From NCBI RefSeq assembly GCF_020564935.1, contig NZ_JAJCXB010000025.1, forward strand, positions 32,206-96,205: a DNA stretch of 64,000 bases, read 5' to 3'. This document shows positions 38,453 through 47,056 of this stretch, piece by piece; the stretch's first letter is position 1, and each line of letters opens with the position of its first letter. This stretch comes from Streptomyces pinistramenti (lineage in GTDB: Bacteria; Actinomycetota; Actinomycetes; Streptomycetales; Streptomycetaceae). Below the pieces are notes generated by a model. It was not told the origin of the DNA. It did no database searches and was given only the letters and a program-made list of their open reading frames with translations. The position numbers and the translations under genes were made by a program.

Positions 38453-39928
38453 ATGACGAGCGTGCGACAGGACGAGTCCGTACGACCTACGCAACGAGAC
38501 GAGGTGGCGGCGGGCGGGAGCGAGCTGATCGGAGGTCCGATCGGACGGCACGCCTTGCTCGGCATGAGCCGTCTGACGCCGGTACGGGTCATCGCGTTGG
38601 TCGCCCTCGGCATGTTCGCGCTCGGCATGGTGCAGAAGCTGCCCTGCTACAACGGCGGCTGGTTCTTCGGCGCCACGACCCAGTACACCCACGCCTGCTA
38701 CTCCGACATCCCCCACCTCTACGCGGGGCGCGGCTTCGCCGACGGACTCATCCCGTACTTCAACCGGTTGCCCGGCGAAATGCAATACCTGGAGTACCCG
38801 GTGCTGACGGGGCTGTTCATGGAGGTCGCCTCCTGGATGACCCCGCACGGGGGCGGGATCCAGCAGCGTGAGCAGATCTACTGGCTGGTCAATGCCGGCA
38901 TGCTGATGGTCTGCGCCGTCGTGATCGCCGTCTGTGTGGCCCGTACACACCGCCGGCGCCCGTGGGACGGATTGCTCGTTGCCCTGGCGCCCGCCTTCGT
39001 GCTCACCGCCACCGTCAACTGGGACCTGCTGGCCGTCGCGCTGACCGCCGCAGGAATGCTGATGTGGTCGCGCAGCCGTTCCCTGGCCGCCGGGGTGCTG
39101 ATCGGGCTGGCCACCGCGGCGAAGCTGTACCCCGTTCTCCTGCTGGGGCCGCTGCTGATGCTCTGCTGGCGGTCCGGGGCCTGGCGCGCGTACGGGCGGT
39201 GCCTGACGGGGGCCGTGGCCGCGTGGCTGGTGGTGAATCTGCCCGTGATGATCGCGCACAACGGAGCCGGCTTTCATCTGCGCGAGGGATGGGCGAAGTT
39301 CTACACCTTCAGCCAGGAGCGCCCGATCGACTTCGGGTCGGTCTGGCTGCTGATCTCGCAGCGCACCGGCAACCCGCTGGAAGCCAATCTCTACGCGACG
39401 CTGCTGATGATCGTCGGCTGCGCGGGCCTGGGCCTGCTGACCCTCTACGCACCACGCCGGCCCCGCTTCGCGCAGCTCGCGTTCCTCGTCGTCGCGCTCT
39501 TCATCCTGACGAACAAGGTCTACTCGCCGCAGTACGTGCTGTGGCTCATCCCGCTGGCCGTGCTCGCCCGGCCGCGCTGGCGGGATTTCCTGATCTGGCA
39601 GGGCTGCGAGGTCATGTACTACCTCGGGATCTGGATGTACCTGGCCTACACGGGCAGCGGCGACAAGCATCAGGGCCTACCGCTGGAGGGCTACCAACTG
39701 GCCATCGTGCTGCACCTGCTGGGCACGCTCTACCTCTGCGCCGTCGTCCTCCGGGACATCCTGATGCCGGAACGCGACGTGGTCCGCAGGGACGGCGACG
39801 ACGATCCGTCGGGCGGGGTCCTGGACCACGCGCCGGACGTCTTCGTGCTCGGGCGGGCGTACCACGTGCCACGGCACGCGGCGCACTTCGAAGGCCCGCC
39901 GGTCCGCTGGGGCGCCGTCCGGGAATGA
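38453..39928 (+). CDS. GT87-type (DUF2029) integral membrane glycosyltransferase
   Basis: 491 residues with 10 or more membrane helices. The GT-C architecture, with an extracytoplasmic loop after helix 1 (LPCYNGGWFFG) and the block HLYAGRGFADGLIPYFNRLPGEMQYLEYPVL, fits the GT87 polyprenol-phosphate-mannose-dependent mannosyltransferases. ATAAKLYPVLLLGPL and NKVYSPQYVLWLIPL are typical family stretches. Substrate is not deducible; cell-envelope glycan or glycoprotein is likely. The ATG with AGGA ten bases upstream is chosen over a GTG six codons earlier. Lies just after the PBP gene on the same strand. Confidence 0.82.
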   Translation: MTSVRQDESVRPTQRDEVAAGGSELIGGPIGRHALLGMSRLTPVRVIALVALGMFALGMVQKLPCYNGGWFFGATTQYTHACYSDIPHLYAGRGFADGLIPYFNRLPGEMQYLEYPVLTGLFMEVASWMTPHGGGIQQREQIYWLVNAGMLMVCAVVIAVCVARTHRRRPWDGLLVALAPAFVLTATVNWDLLAVALTAAGMLMWSRSRSLAAGVLIGLATAAKLYPVLLLGPLLMLCWRSGAWRAYGRCLTGAVAAWLVVNLPVMIAHNGAGFHLREGWAKFYTFSQERPIDFGSVWLLISQRTGNPLEANLYATLLMIVGCAGLGLLTLYAPRRPRFAQLAFLVVALFILTNKVYSPQYVLWLIPLAVLARPRWRDFLIWQGCEVMYYLGIWMYLAYTGSGDKHQGLPLEGYQLAIVLHLLGTLYLCAVVLRDILMPERDVVRRDGDDDPSGGVLDHAPDVFVLGRAYHVPRHAAHFEGPPVRWGAVRE

Positions 39929-39950
39929 CTCCCGGACCTGCGGAACGACG

Positions 39951-39996
39951 AGGGGCCCGGCGCCCGCAGAGGAGTTCTGCGGGCACCGGGCCCCTT
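39951..39996. terminator. Bidirectional terminator between GT87 and alr-like genes
   Basis: A long inverted repeat (about 39951-39970 with 39976-39996; AGGGGCCCGG and CCGGGCCCCT arms with an inner GCCCGCAGA/TCTGCGGGC stem) between convergent genes. Confidence 0.85.
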
Positions 39997-40023
39997 CCGG
40001 TCCGGGGGCGCCGGCCGATGGCG

Positions 40024-41055
40024 TCAGCGGTCGACGATGCGGTCGAACTGAGTGGTGGTGTGGCGCAGATGGGCCACCAGTTCCTCGCCGACCTGCGGCT
40101 CGGGTGCGTCACCCGGCACGAAAAGGATCGACACCTGCATGTGCGGGGGCTCCGCGAACCAGCGCTGCTTGCCGGCCCAGACATACGGTGCGAGATTCCG
40201 GTTGACGGTCGCGAGGCCCGCGCGGGCGACACCCTTCGCCCGCGGCATCACGCCGTGCAGCGCCTTGGGCGACTCCAGGCCGACACCGTGCGAGGTGCCG
40301 CCGGCCACCACGACCAAGTAGCCGTCGGACGCGGCCTTTTGCTGGCGATAGCCGAAGCGGTCGCCCTTCGCGACGCGGGTGACGTCGAGGACCGAGCCGC
40401 GGTACTCGGTGGCGTCGTGGTCGCCGAGCCACAGCCGGGTGCCGATCCGGGCGCGGAAGCGGGTCTGTGGGAACTGCTGCTGCAGACGGGCGAGTTCACC
40501 GGCCTTGAGGTGGCTGACGAACATCGTGTGCAGCGGGAGGCGGGCGGCGCGCAGGCGGTCCATCCAGCCGATGACCTCATCGACGGCGTCCGAACCGTCG
40601 GTGCGGTCCAGCGGCAGGTGGATCGCGAAACCCTCCAGCCGGACGTCCTCGATGGCGGTGGCCAGCTTCGGCAGGTCCTCCGGTGTGACACCGTGCCGCT
40701 TCATGCTGCTCATGACCTCGATGACGACCCGGGCACCGACCAGGCCGCCCACGCCTTCGACCGAGGAGACCGAGCGGATGGCGCGGTCGGGCAGCGGCAC
40801 CGGCTCCTCGCCGTGCCGGAACGGGGTGAGGACGAGGAGGTCGCCGCTGAAGTAGTCCTTGATGCGGGCTGCTTCGTAGGTCGTGCCGACGGCGAGGATG
40901 TCGGAGCCCAGGCGGGTGGCCTCGTCGGCGAGGCGCTCATGGCCGAAGCCGTAACCGTTGCCTTTGCAGACCGGGACCAGCCCGGGGAACTGCTGGAGAA
41001 CGCTCTGGTGATGCGCCCGCCAGCGCGCGGTGTCGACGTAGAGGGTGAGCGCCAT
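40024..41055 (-). CDS. Alanine-racemase-fold PLP protein next to femX
   Basis: 343 residues. The N-terminal barrel has the PLP lysine motif as VPVCKGNGYGFGH (Lys31). Later blocks IHLPLDRTDG and FVSHLKAGELARL follow the alanine racemase layout. However, the region where alanine racemases carry the catalytic tyrosine and GYADG reads FGYRQQ and GGTSHG, so it may not racemise alanine. It follows femX by 66 bp on the same strand, and Streptomyces genomes keep this pair, suggesting a peptidoglycan-related amino acid role. The true substrate is unknown. Confidence 0.75.
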   Translation of the reverse strand: MALTLYVDTARWRAHHQSVLQQFPGLVPVCKGNGYGFGHERLADEATRLGSDILAVGTTYEAARIKDYFSGDLLVLTPFRHGEEPVPLPDRAIRSVSSVEGVGGLVGARVVIEVMSSMKRHGVTPEDLPKLATAIEDVRLEGFAIHLPLDRTDGSDAVDEVIGWMDRLRAARLPLHTMFVSHLKAGELARLQQQFPQTRFRARIGTRLWLGDHDATEYRGSVLDVTRVAKGDRFGYRQQKAASDGYLVVVAGGTSHGVGLESPKALHGVMPRAKGVARAGLATVNRNLAPYVWAGKQRWFAEPPHMQVSILFVPGDAPEPQVGEELVAHLRHTTTQFDRIVDR

Positions 41056-41121
41056 GGCCGGGCCCGGAACCTTTCTCGTGGCTGGGGTTGTGACAGAGGG
41101 ACGAACGGTGAGGTGGTGCGG

Positions 41122-42240
41122 TCAGCGGCGGGACATGTACATATCGAGAGCCTTGTGCAGCAGCTTGTTGAGCGGGAAGTCCCACTCGCCGAGGTACTCC
41201 GCTGCCTGCCCGCCCGTGCCGACCTTGAACTGGATCAGGCCGAAAAGGTGGTCGCTCTCGTCCAGCGAGTCGCTGATGCCGCGGAGGTCGTACACCGTGG
41301 CGCCGAGCGCGTAGGAGTCGCGCAGCATCCGCCACTGCATCGCGTTGGACGGCCGGACCTCGCGCTTGTGATTGGCCGAGGCGCCGTAGGAGTACCAGAC
41401 GTGGCCCCCGACGATCAGCATCGTGGCGGCGGCCACGTTCTCGCCCTCGTGGCGGGCGAAGTAGAGCCGCATGCGGTTGGGGTCCTCGCTGTTGAGGGCC
41501 GTCCACATCCGCTGGAAATAGCCTAGCGGCCGCGGCCTGAAGTGGTCGCGCTCCGCGGTGACTTCGTACAGGCGCTGCCACTCGGCGAGGTCCTCGTAGC
41601 TGCCCTGGACCACCTCGACGCCGGCCTTCTCGGCCTTCTTGATGTTGCGGCGCCAGAGCTGGTTGAAGCCCTTGTGGACGTCCTCCAGGGAACGGTTGGC
41701 CAGCGGGACCTGGAAGACGTAGCGGGGCTGCACGTCACCGAATCCGGCGCCGCCGTCCTCGCCCTGCTGCCAGCCCATGCGGCGCAGCCGGTCGGAGACC
41801 TCGAATGCACGCGGCTCGATGTGCGTCGCCTCGACGTCCCGCAGGCGCTTGACGTCCGGGTTCTGGATGCCGGCCTTGATGGCGGTGGCATCCCAGCGGC
41901 GGATGATGACCGGCGGGCCCATCTTCACGGAGAACGCACCCTGCTGCTTGAGATGCGCGAGCATCGGCCGCAGCCACTCCTCCAGGTTCGGCGCGAACCA
42001 GTTGATCACCGGTCCCTCGGGGAGGTACGCCAGGTAGCGCTTGATCTTGGGGAGCTGGCGGTAGAGGACCAGGCCCGCACCGACCAGCTCGCCGGCGGCG
42101 TCGAACCATCCCAGGCTCTCCGAGCGCCACTCGGACTTGACGTCTGCCCAGGCCGGGACCTGCATGTGGCTCGCCGCGGGCAGGCTCTGGATGTATGCCA
42201 GATGCTGCTCTCGGCTGATGGTCCTCAGGGTCAGGCTCAT
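41122..42240 (-). CDS. femX: FemX-type lipid II:glycine glycyltransferase
   Basis: 372 residues. FemX proteins add the first bridge residue (glycine in Streptomyces) to lipid II from glycyl-tRNA. Two GNAT-like subdomains are separated by the coiled-coil-like insertion LWRRNIKKAEKAGVEVV. Conserved features include HMQVPAWADVKSEW near the N-terminus, YFARHEGENVAAATML and the signature ASANHKREVRPSNAMQWRMLRDSYALG...YDLRGI. The ATG is in good position with GGAG upstream. The S. coelicolor femX sits in the same neighbourhood, between the PBP and rpsF. Confidence 0.92.
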   Translation of the reverse strand: MSLTLRTISREQHLAYIQSLPAASHMQVPAWADVKSEWRSESLGWFDAAGELVGAGLVLYRQLPKIKRYLAYLPEGPVINWFAPNLEEWLRPMLAHLKQQGAFSVKMGPPVIIRRWDATAIKAGIQNPDVKRLRDVEATHIEPRAFEVSDRLRRMGWQQGEDGGAGFGDVQPRYVFQVPLANRSLEDVHKGFNQLWRRNIKKAEKAGVEVVQGSYEDLAEWQRLYEVTAERDHFRPRPLGYFQRMWTALNSEDPNRMRLYFARHEGENVAAATMLIVGGHVWYSYGASANHKREVRPSNAMQWRMLRDSYALGATVYDLRGISDSLDESDHLFGLIQFKVGTGGQAAEYLGEWDFPLNKLLHKALDMYMSRR

Positions 42241-42372
42241 GCGGGGCGCTCCTCGGCAGGTGTGTCCCCATGGTCGGGGCTCCGGCTCTCGCGCCGAAGC
42301 CTACTGGGGAGCGCTCCGTTCGGGCGTACGGGAGCCGGGCGCACGCCCGTCCCGTCATGGGGAGACGACGGC

Positions 42373-42404
42373 GCGGGCCGCGTCCGCCACCGGACGCGGC
42401 CCGC
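42373..42404 (-). terminator. Terminator after the small membrane protein gene
   Basis: A perfect 14-bp stem (42373-42386 with 42391-42404) and CCAC loop, ten bases after the stop codon of the gene at 42414. Confidence 0.85.
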
Positions 42405-42413
42405 AGGAGATGC

Positions 42414-42728
42414 CTAGAAAACGCCGCCGAAGAGGCCGCCGTGCGCCAGGCCGAGGTAAAAGCCCATGGCGGATGCCCCGAGGCCGACGATCAGCAGGAA
42501 GCGTTCGCCCGTCGTCGACGAGATGAACTGGCCCCAGAGGCCCGTACCGATGCCGACCAGGCCGACCCAGGAACTCACGAGGTGCAAGCCGGGCGACAGC
42601 GTGGTGAAGACGGCGATGGCGCCGAGCACCACCGTCACCGCGGCGAGGGTGTTCTCGACTGGATGCGCCTTGCCGTCGCTGTTGAGCAGTGAGAGCAGAT
42701 TCCGTTGGGGCCTTACTGCCTGTGCCAT
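42414..42728 (-). CDS. Small conserved membrane protein
   Basis: 104 residues with three hydrophobic segments (TLAAVTVVLGAIAVFTT, VSSWVGLVGIGTGLWGQFI and LLIVGLGASAMGFYLGLAHGG). I do not recognise a functional family; the position between femX and rpsF is conserved in Streptomyces as far as I recall. Start ATG follows a GGGAGG site on the minus strand. It is divergent from rpsF with a 229-bp gap and has its own terminator. Confidence 0.8.
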   Translation of the reverse strand: MAQAVRPQRNLLSLLNSDGKAHPVENTLAAVTVVLGAIAVFTTLSPGLHLVSSWVGLVGIGTGLWGQFISSTTGERFLLIVGLGASAMGFYLGLAHGGLFGGVF

Positions 42729-42957
42729 GCGGCACCTCCCATGACAGGGCGGCGAACTGTAACGCCGCTCACACCCGATGGGTTCCAGATTGAGGGGTCC
42801 TGCGGTCGGATTTCAACCGGAAGCACTCAGGCAGGTACTCTGTACGGTCTGCGCCCATGTCTGTCCGGATCCTCCGGCGGAGTCGGCGCGGAACGCATCA
42901 CGACCCTCCTGCCACGGAACGACCGTGGCCGCTGAGTCCAAAGGAGGTGGGTTCCAC

Positions 42958-43248
42958 ATGCGTCACTACGAGGTGATGGTCATCCTCGACCCCGATCTCG
43001 AGGAGCGCGCTGTCTCCCCGCTGATCGAGAACTTCCTCTCCGTCGTCCGTGAGGGCAACGGAAAGGTCGAGAAGGTCGACACCTGGGGCCGTCGTCGTCT
43101 CTCGTACGAGATCAACAAGAAGCCCGAGGGCATCTACTCGGTCATCGACCTGCAGGCCGAGCCTGCGGTCGTCAAGGAGCTCGACCGTCAGATGAACCTG
43201 AACGAGTCGGTCCTCCGGACCAAGGTCCTCCGTCCCGAGACCCACTGA
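42958..43248 (+). CDS. rpsF: 30S ribosomal protein S6
   Basis: 96 residues starting MRHYEVMVILDPDLEERA, with GRRRLSYEINKKPEGIYSVID in the middle, canonical S6. The start ATG has AAAGGAGGTGGG about 8 bases upstream; the frame is open 60 codons earlier but without S6 sequence. S6 binds 16S rRNA with S18. First gene of the rpsF-ssb-rpsR-rplI unit; the promoter should lie in the 229-bp gap upstream. Confidence 0.98.
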   Translation: MRHYEVMVILDPDLEERAVSPLIENFLSVVREGNGKVEKVDTWGRRRLSYEINKKPEGIYSVIDLQAEPAVVKELDRQMNLNESVLRTKVLRPETH

Positions 43249-43329
43249 GCGCGTCAGCGTCAGCGGTAACCGGGTCCGAGCAGTAGCAACACCAGCAGCC
43301 AGCAGCACACCCGCCGAGAGGTTCCCCTA

Positions 43330-43929
43330 ATGGCAGGCGAGACCGTCATCACGGTCGTCGGCAATCTTGTCGACGACCCCGAGCTGCGCTTCACCCCGTC
43401 CGGTGCGGCGGTCGCGAAGTTCCGCGTCGCGTCCACTCCCCGCACCTTCGACCGTCAGACCAATGAGTGGAAGGACGGCGAGAGCCTGTTCCTGACCTGC
43501 TCGGTGTGGCGTCAGGCGGCGGAGAACGTCGCCGAGTCCCTCACACGGGGCACCCGTGTCGTCGTGCAGGGCCGCCTGAAGCAGCGGTCGTACGAGGACC
43601 GCGAGGGCGTGAAGCGCACGGTCTACGAGCTCGACGTCGAGGAAGTGGGCGCGAGCCTCAAGAACGCCACGGCCAAGATCACCAAGACCAGCGGTCGCGG
43701 TGGTCAGGGTGGCGGCGGCTTCGGCGGCGGTCAGCAGGGCGGTGGCGGCCAGGGTGGCGGCGGCTGGGGCGGCGGCCCCGGCGGCGGTCAGCAGGGCGGC
43801 GGCGGGGCTCCCGCCGACGACCCGTGGGCGACCAGCGGTCCGGCCGGCGGCGGCCAGCAGCAGGGTGGCGGCGGCGGTGGCTGGGGCGGTAGCTCCGGCG
43901 GCGGCTACTCGGACGAGCCGCCCTTCTAG
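43330..43929 (+). CDS. ssb: Single-stranded DNA-binding protein
   Basis: 199 residues. The OB-fold (about residues 1-110) shows TVITVVGNLVDDPELRFTPSG, FRVASTPRTFDRQTNEWKDG and LFLTCSVWRQAAENVAESL. A Gly/Gln-rich linker of about 70 residues follows, and the protein ends in the acidic tip YSDEPPF that recruits partner proteins. SSB protects single strands at forks. It sits between rpsF and rpsR, the standard arrangement. Streptomyces usually has a second SSB elsewhere. Confidence 0.97.
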   Translation: MAGETVITVVGNLVDDPELRFTPSGAAVAKFRVASTPRTFDRQTNEWKDGESLFLTCSVWRQAAENVAESLTRGTRVVVQGRLKQRSYEDREGVKRTVYELDVEEVGASLKNATAKITKTSGRGGQGGGGFGGGQQGGGGQGGGGWGGGPGGGQQGGGGAPADDPWATSGPAGGGQQQGGGGGGWGGSSGGGYSDEPPF

Positions 43930-43951
43930 GTCCGTACGGCCGACTGCGTCT

Positions 43952-43965
43952 GTTTCACGTGAAAC
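43952..43965. other. parS: parS site (perfect) between ssb and rpsR
   Basis: Perfect GTTTCACGTGAAAC in the 104-bp gap between ssb and rpsR, inside a highly expressed ribosomal protein operon. Confidence 0.95.
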
Positions 43966-44033
43966 GGGCGCGTGCACCGGCCGGCGGCCTGAGGGCGTCA
44001 GCACAAACTTCTTGAACTCACTGGAGAGAGACA

Positions 44034-44270
44034 ATGGCGAAGCCGCCTGCTCGCAAGCCTAAGAAGAAGGTTTGCGTGTTCTGCAAGGAGAAGATCTCCT
44101 ACGTCGACTACAAGGACACGAACCTGCTGCGGAAGTTCATTTCCGACCGCGGCAAGATCCGTGCCCGCCGGGTCACCGGCAACTGCACTCAGCACCAGCG
44201 TGACGTCGCCACGGCTGTGAAGAACAGCCGTGAGATGGCGCTGCTGCCCTACACGTCCACCGCGCGATAA
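44034..44270 (+). CDS. rpsR: 30S ribosomal protein S18, zinc-type
   Basis: 78 residues with KKVCVFCKEK and later GNCTQHQRD, the cysteine-containing (C+, zinc-binding) form of S18, followed by the usual VKNSREMALLPYTS. Streptomycetes often carry a zinc-free paralogue elsewhere, used when zinc is scarce. S18 pairs with S6. The ATG is preceded by GGAGAGAG. Confidence 0.97.
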   Translation: MAKPPARKPKKKVCVFCKEKISYVDYKDTNLLRKFISDRGKIRARRVTGNCTQHQRDVATAVKNSREMALLPYTSTAR

Positions 44271-44288
44271 GGGAAGGGTGACCGAATC

Positions 44289-44735
44289 ATGAAGATCATC
44301 CTCACCCACGAGGTCTCCGGCCTCGGCACCGCCGGCGACGTCGTTGACGTCAAGGACGGATACGCCCGTAACTACCTGGTCCCGCGTGGTTTCGCGATCC
44401 GCTGGACCAAGGGTGGCGAGAAGGACGTCGAGCAGATCCGTCGCGGTCGCAAGATCCGCGAGATCGCCACGATCGAGCAGGCCAACGAGGTCAAGGGCCA
44501 GCTTGAGGGCGTCAAGGTGAAGCTCGCGGTCCGTGCCGGCGACGCCGGCCGCCTGTTCGGCTCCGTCACCCCGGCCGACGTCGCCTCGGCGATCAAGGCC
44601 GCCGGTGGTCCGGACGTCGACAAGCGTCGTGTCGAGCTCGGCTCGCCGATCAAGAGCCTGGGCGCGCACCAGATCTCCGTGCGTCTGCACGCCGAGGTCG
44701 TCGCGAAGCTCGGCGTCGAGGTCGTCGCCGCGTAA
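44289..44735 (+). CDS. rplI: 50S ribosomal protein L9
   Basis: 148 residues starting MKIILTHEVSGLGTAGDVVDVKDGYARNYLVPRGFA, the L9 N-terminal signature; a helical connector and C-terminal domain follow. It lies 18 bp after rpsR with a GGAAGGG site. Last gene of the rpsF operon; a terminator follows. Confidence 0.98.
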   Translation: MKIILTHEVSGLGTAGDVVDVKDGYARNYLVPRGFAIRWTKGGEKDVEQIRRGRKIREIATIEQANEVKGQLEGVKVKLAVRAGDAGRLFGSVTPADVASAIKAAGGPDVDKRRVELGSPIKSLGAHQISVRLHAEVVAKLGVEVVAA

Positions 44736-44754
44736 TCGCACCGCAGCACCACGC

Positions 44755-44792
44755 CGAAGGGCCGCATTCCGGAAACGGGATGCGGCCCTTCG
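44755..44792. terminator. Terminator between rplI and the protease gene
   Basis: A 16-bp stem (44755-44770 with 44777-44792) with one G-T pair and a 6-base loop between convergent genes; it can serve both strands. Confidence 0.85.
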
Positions 44793-44820
44793 CCGTTCCG
44801 GCGTCCGGGCCGGTGCGGGC

Positions 44821-45678
44821 TCAGTCCTCGTCCTGGGCCCGGCGGTAGAGATTGGCGATGTCGTCGTCGAAGTAGGCGGCGTAGGAGATGTCGTCCTCGT
44901 CGCCGCCGCCCTGATGGCCGCCCAGCACGCCGATGACCGTCCCGGTCTGGCTCCTGGGGTCGTAGTCGGCGAGCCAGGGACTGCCGCTCGTGCCACCGGC
45001 GAAGTCGGTGCAGTGGACGCGCATCTGTGTGTTGCTGAACTTCGTGGTGCGGTTCTGGCAGGAGATCGGGGTGCCGCGGCTGGACGGATAGCCGGTGATC
45101 TTGACTTCGTTGTCGAAGCCGCGGTCTATGCCGAGAGTGTTGCCGCCCAGGACGTCCTGGATCTGTTTGCCGTCCTTGCCGTCCAGGGTGAGGAAGGCGA
45201 CGTCGAGGTCCGCGTCGTTCGACTTGGCCCAGCGGTCGTCGACGACGACCTTTTTGACCTTCCACAGGCCGGTCGGTTCGTCGCCGTCGCGGTAGTCCGG
45301 GGCGAAGACGAGGTCGTCGACGGGCTTGCCCGCCTCGCTGTCGAAGGCGCAGTGCGCTGCCGTGACCAGCATGTTCCGGCCGGGGCTCTGCACCACGCTC
45401 GCGGTGCAGAAGTGGGCGCCGGAGTCGTCCTTCTCGAAGACCGTGCCGATGCGGGCGTTCTCCTCGGTCCGGCGGGGCGTGTAGGCGCTGCCGTCGGATG
45501 CGGGCGCCGTCGCGGCGGGGTCCTGGTCCTGGGCCTCCCCCGGGCCGCCTGACTTGCCGAAGCCGTCACGTCCGGCGAGGACGGTGTGGCTCTCCTCCGA
45601 GGAGTAGCCCACGACGACACCGGCCCCGATGACGAGGAGCGTCAGGGGCAGCACGGATTTCCTGGCAAGGGGGCGCAC
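44821..45678 (-). CDS. Trypsin-like serine protease, exported
   Basis: 285 residues. A basic start and hydrophobic segment (VLPLTLLVIGAGVVVGY, residues 9-25) act as signal peptide or anchor. The chymotrypsin-fold triad is visible: His109 in VTAAHC, Asp159 in DADLDVAFL, and Ser231 in GGTSGSPW. A Ser/Thr/Pro-rich stretch before the domain could be a propeptide or spacer. Substrate unknown. Start is GTG. It converges on rplI and lies 40 bp after the MATE gene on the same strand. Confidence 0.87.
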   Translation of the reverse strand: MRPLARKSVLPLTLLVIGAGVVVGYSSEESHTVLAGRDGFGKSGGPGEAQDQDPAATAPASDGSAYTPRRTEENARIGTVFEKDDSGAHFCTASVVQSPGRNMLVTAAHCAFDSEAGKPVDDLVFAPDYRDGDEPTGLWKVKKVVVDDRWAKSNDADLDVAFLTLDGKDGKQIQDVLGGNTLGIDRGFDNEVKITGYPSSRGTPISCQNRTTKFSNTQMRVHCTDFAGGTSGSPWLADYDPRSQTGTVIGVLGGHQGGGDEDDISYAAYFDDDIANLYRRAQDED

Positions 45679-45718
45679 GCCGTCATTATCGACAACGCTC
45701 CGGAATTCCGGAGGTGGT

Positions 45719-47056
45719 TCAACGCGAGGCCCCGGTCACAATCCACCGGCCTGAGCGGGCCCGCAGCCACAGCGTCAGCAGGCGCACGGCCATCATCAGG
45801 CCCATGGCCCACCACAGGGCCGTCAGCCCGCCGCCGAGCGCCGGGACGGCCAGCGCCACCGGCGCGAACAGGGCCAGCGTCACCAGCATCGCCCCCGCCA
45901 GGTAAGGTCCGTCGCCGGCGCCCATCAGCACGCCGTCGAGAATGAAGACGACGCCGGATACCGGCTGGGTGAGGGCTACGACCAGAAGAGTGGTGAACAG
46001 CGGTCCGCGCACGGTGGGGTCGGAGGTGAACAGCGGGATGAACAGCGGCCGGGCCAGGGCCACCAGAACGCCGAGCACGATGCCGGAGGCGATGCCCCAC
46101 TGCACCATGCGGCGGCAGGCGGCCCTGGCGCCGTCCCGGTCGTCGGCGCCGAGGTAACGCCCGATGATCGCCTGACCTGCGATGGCGATGGCGTCGAGCG
46201 CGAAGGAGAGCAGGGACCAGAGGCTGAGCACGATCTGGTGCGCGGCGATCTCGGCGTCTCCGAGGCGGGCGGCGACGGCGGTGGCGATCATCAGCACCGC
46301 GCGCAGCGAGAGGGTCCGGACGAGGAGGGGGACGCCGGCCTGGGCACAGGCCCGGATTCCGGCCGCGTCGGGGCGGAGCGAGGCGCTGTGCCGGCGTGCG
46401 CCCCGGATCACCACGCCGAGGTAGACCGCCGCCATGCCGCACTGTGCGATGACCGTGCCCCAGGCGGAGCCGGCGATGCCGAGGCCGGCGCCGTAGACGA
46501 GGGCGACGTTGAGGACGACGTTGGCGGAGAATCCTCCGATGGCGACGTACAGCGGGGTCTTGGTGTCCTGGAGGCCGCGCAGCACTCCGGTCGCGGCCAG
46601 CACGACGAGCATCGCGGGGATGCCGAGTGCGCTGATGCGCAGGTAGGTGGCGGCGTACGGGGCGGCGGTGCCGGAGGCGCCGAAGAGTTCCACCAGCCAC
46701 GGGGCGGTGGGCAGCACGGCGGCGATGACGGCGGCGCCGATGAGGAGGGCGAGCCAGATGCCGTCCATGCCCTGCCGGACGGCCGCGGTGAGGTCGCCGG
46801 CGCCGACCCTGCGGGCGACCGCGGCGGTGGTGGCGTAGGCGAGGAAGACGAAGACGGAGACGGCGGTGGTCAGCAGCGCGGCGGCGACGCCGAGGCCGGC
46901 CAGCTGGGGGGTGCCGAGGTGGCCGATGACGGCGCTGTCGGCCATGACGAACAGGGGTTCCGCGACGAGGGAGCCGAAGGCCGGCAGGGCGAGAGCGAGG
47001 ATCTCGCGGTCGTGGCGGCGGTCGGTGCGCCGTGGCGTCGCGGGAGCCTGTGTCAT
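45719..47056 (-). CDS. MATE family efflux transporter (DinF-like)
   Basis: 445 residues with about 12 hydrophobic segments. The first half begins REILALALPAFGSLVAEPLFVMADSAVIGHLGTPQLAGLGVA, the MATE/DinF signature, and the second repeat appears near AHQIVLSLWSLLSFALDAIAIAGQAIIGRYLG. It is a cation-coupled drug or metabolite exporter of unknown substrate. The start codon is ATG. Its upstream region is shared, divergently, with dnaB. Confidence 0.92.
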   Translation of the reverse strand: MTQAPATPRRTDRRHDREILALALPAFGSLVAEPLFVMADSAVIGHLGTPQLAGLGVAAALLTTAVSVFVFLAYATTAAVARRVGAGDLTAAVRQGMDGIWLALLIGAAVIAAVLPTAPWLVELFGASGTAAPYAATYLRISALGIPAMLVVLAATGVLRGLQDTKTPLYVAIGGFSANVVLNVALVYGAGLGIAGSAWGTVIAQCGMAAVYLGVVIRGARRHSASLRPDAAGIRACAQAGVPLLVRTLSLRAVLMIATAVAARLGDAEIAAHQIVLSLWSLLSFALDAIAIAGQAIIGRYLGADDRDGARAACRRMVQWGIASGIVLGVLVALARPLFIPLFTSDPTVRGPLFTTLLVVALTQPVSGVVFILDGVLMGAGDGPYLAGAMLVTLALFAPVALAVPALGGGLTALWWAMGLMMAVRLLTLWLRARSGRWIVTGASR

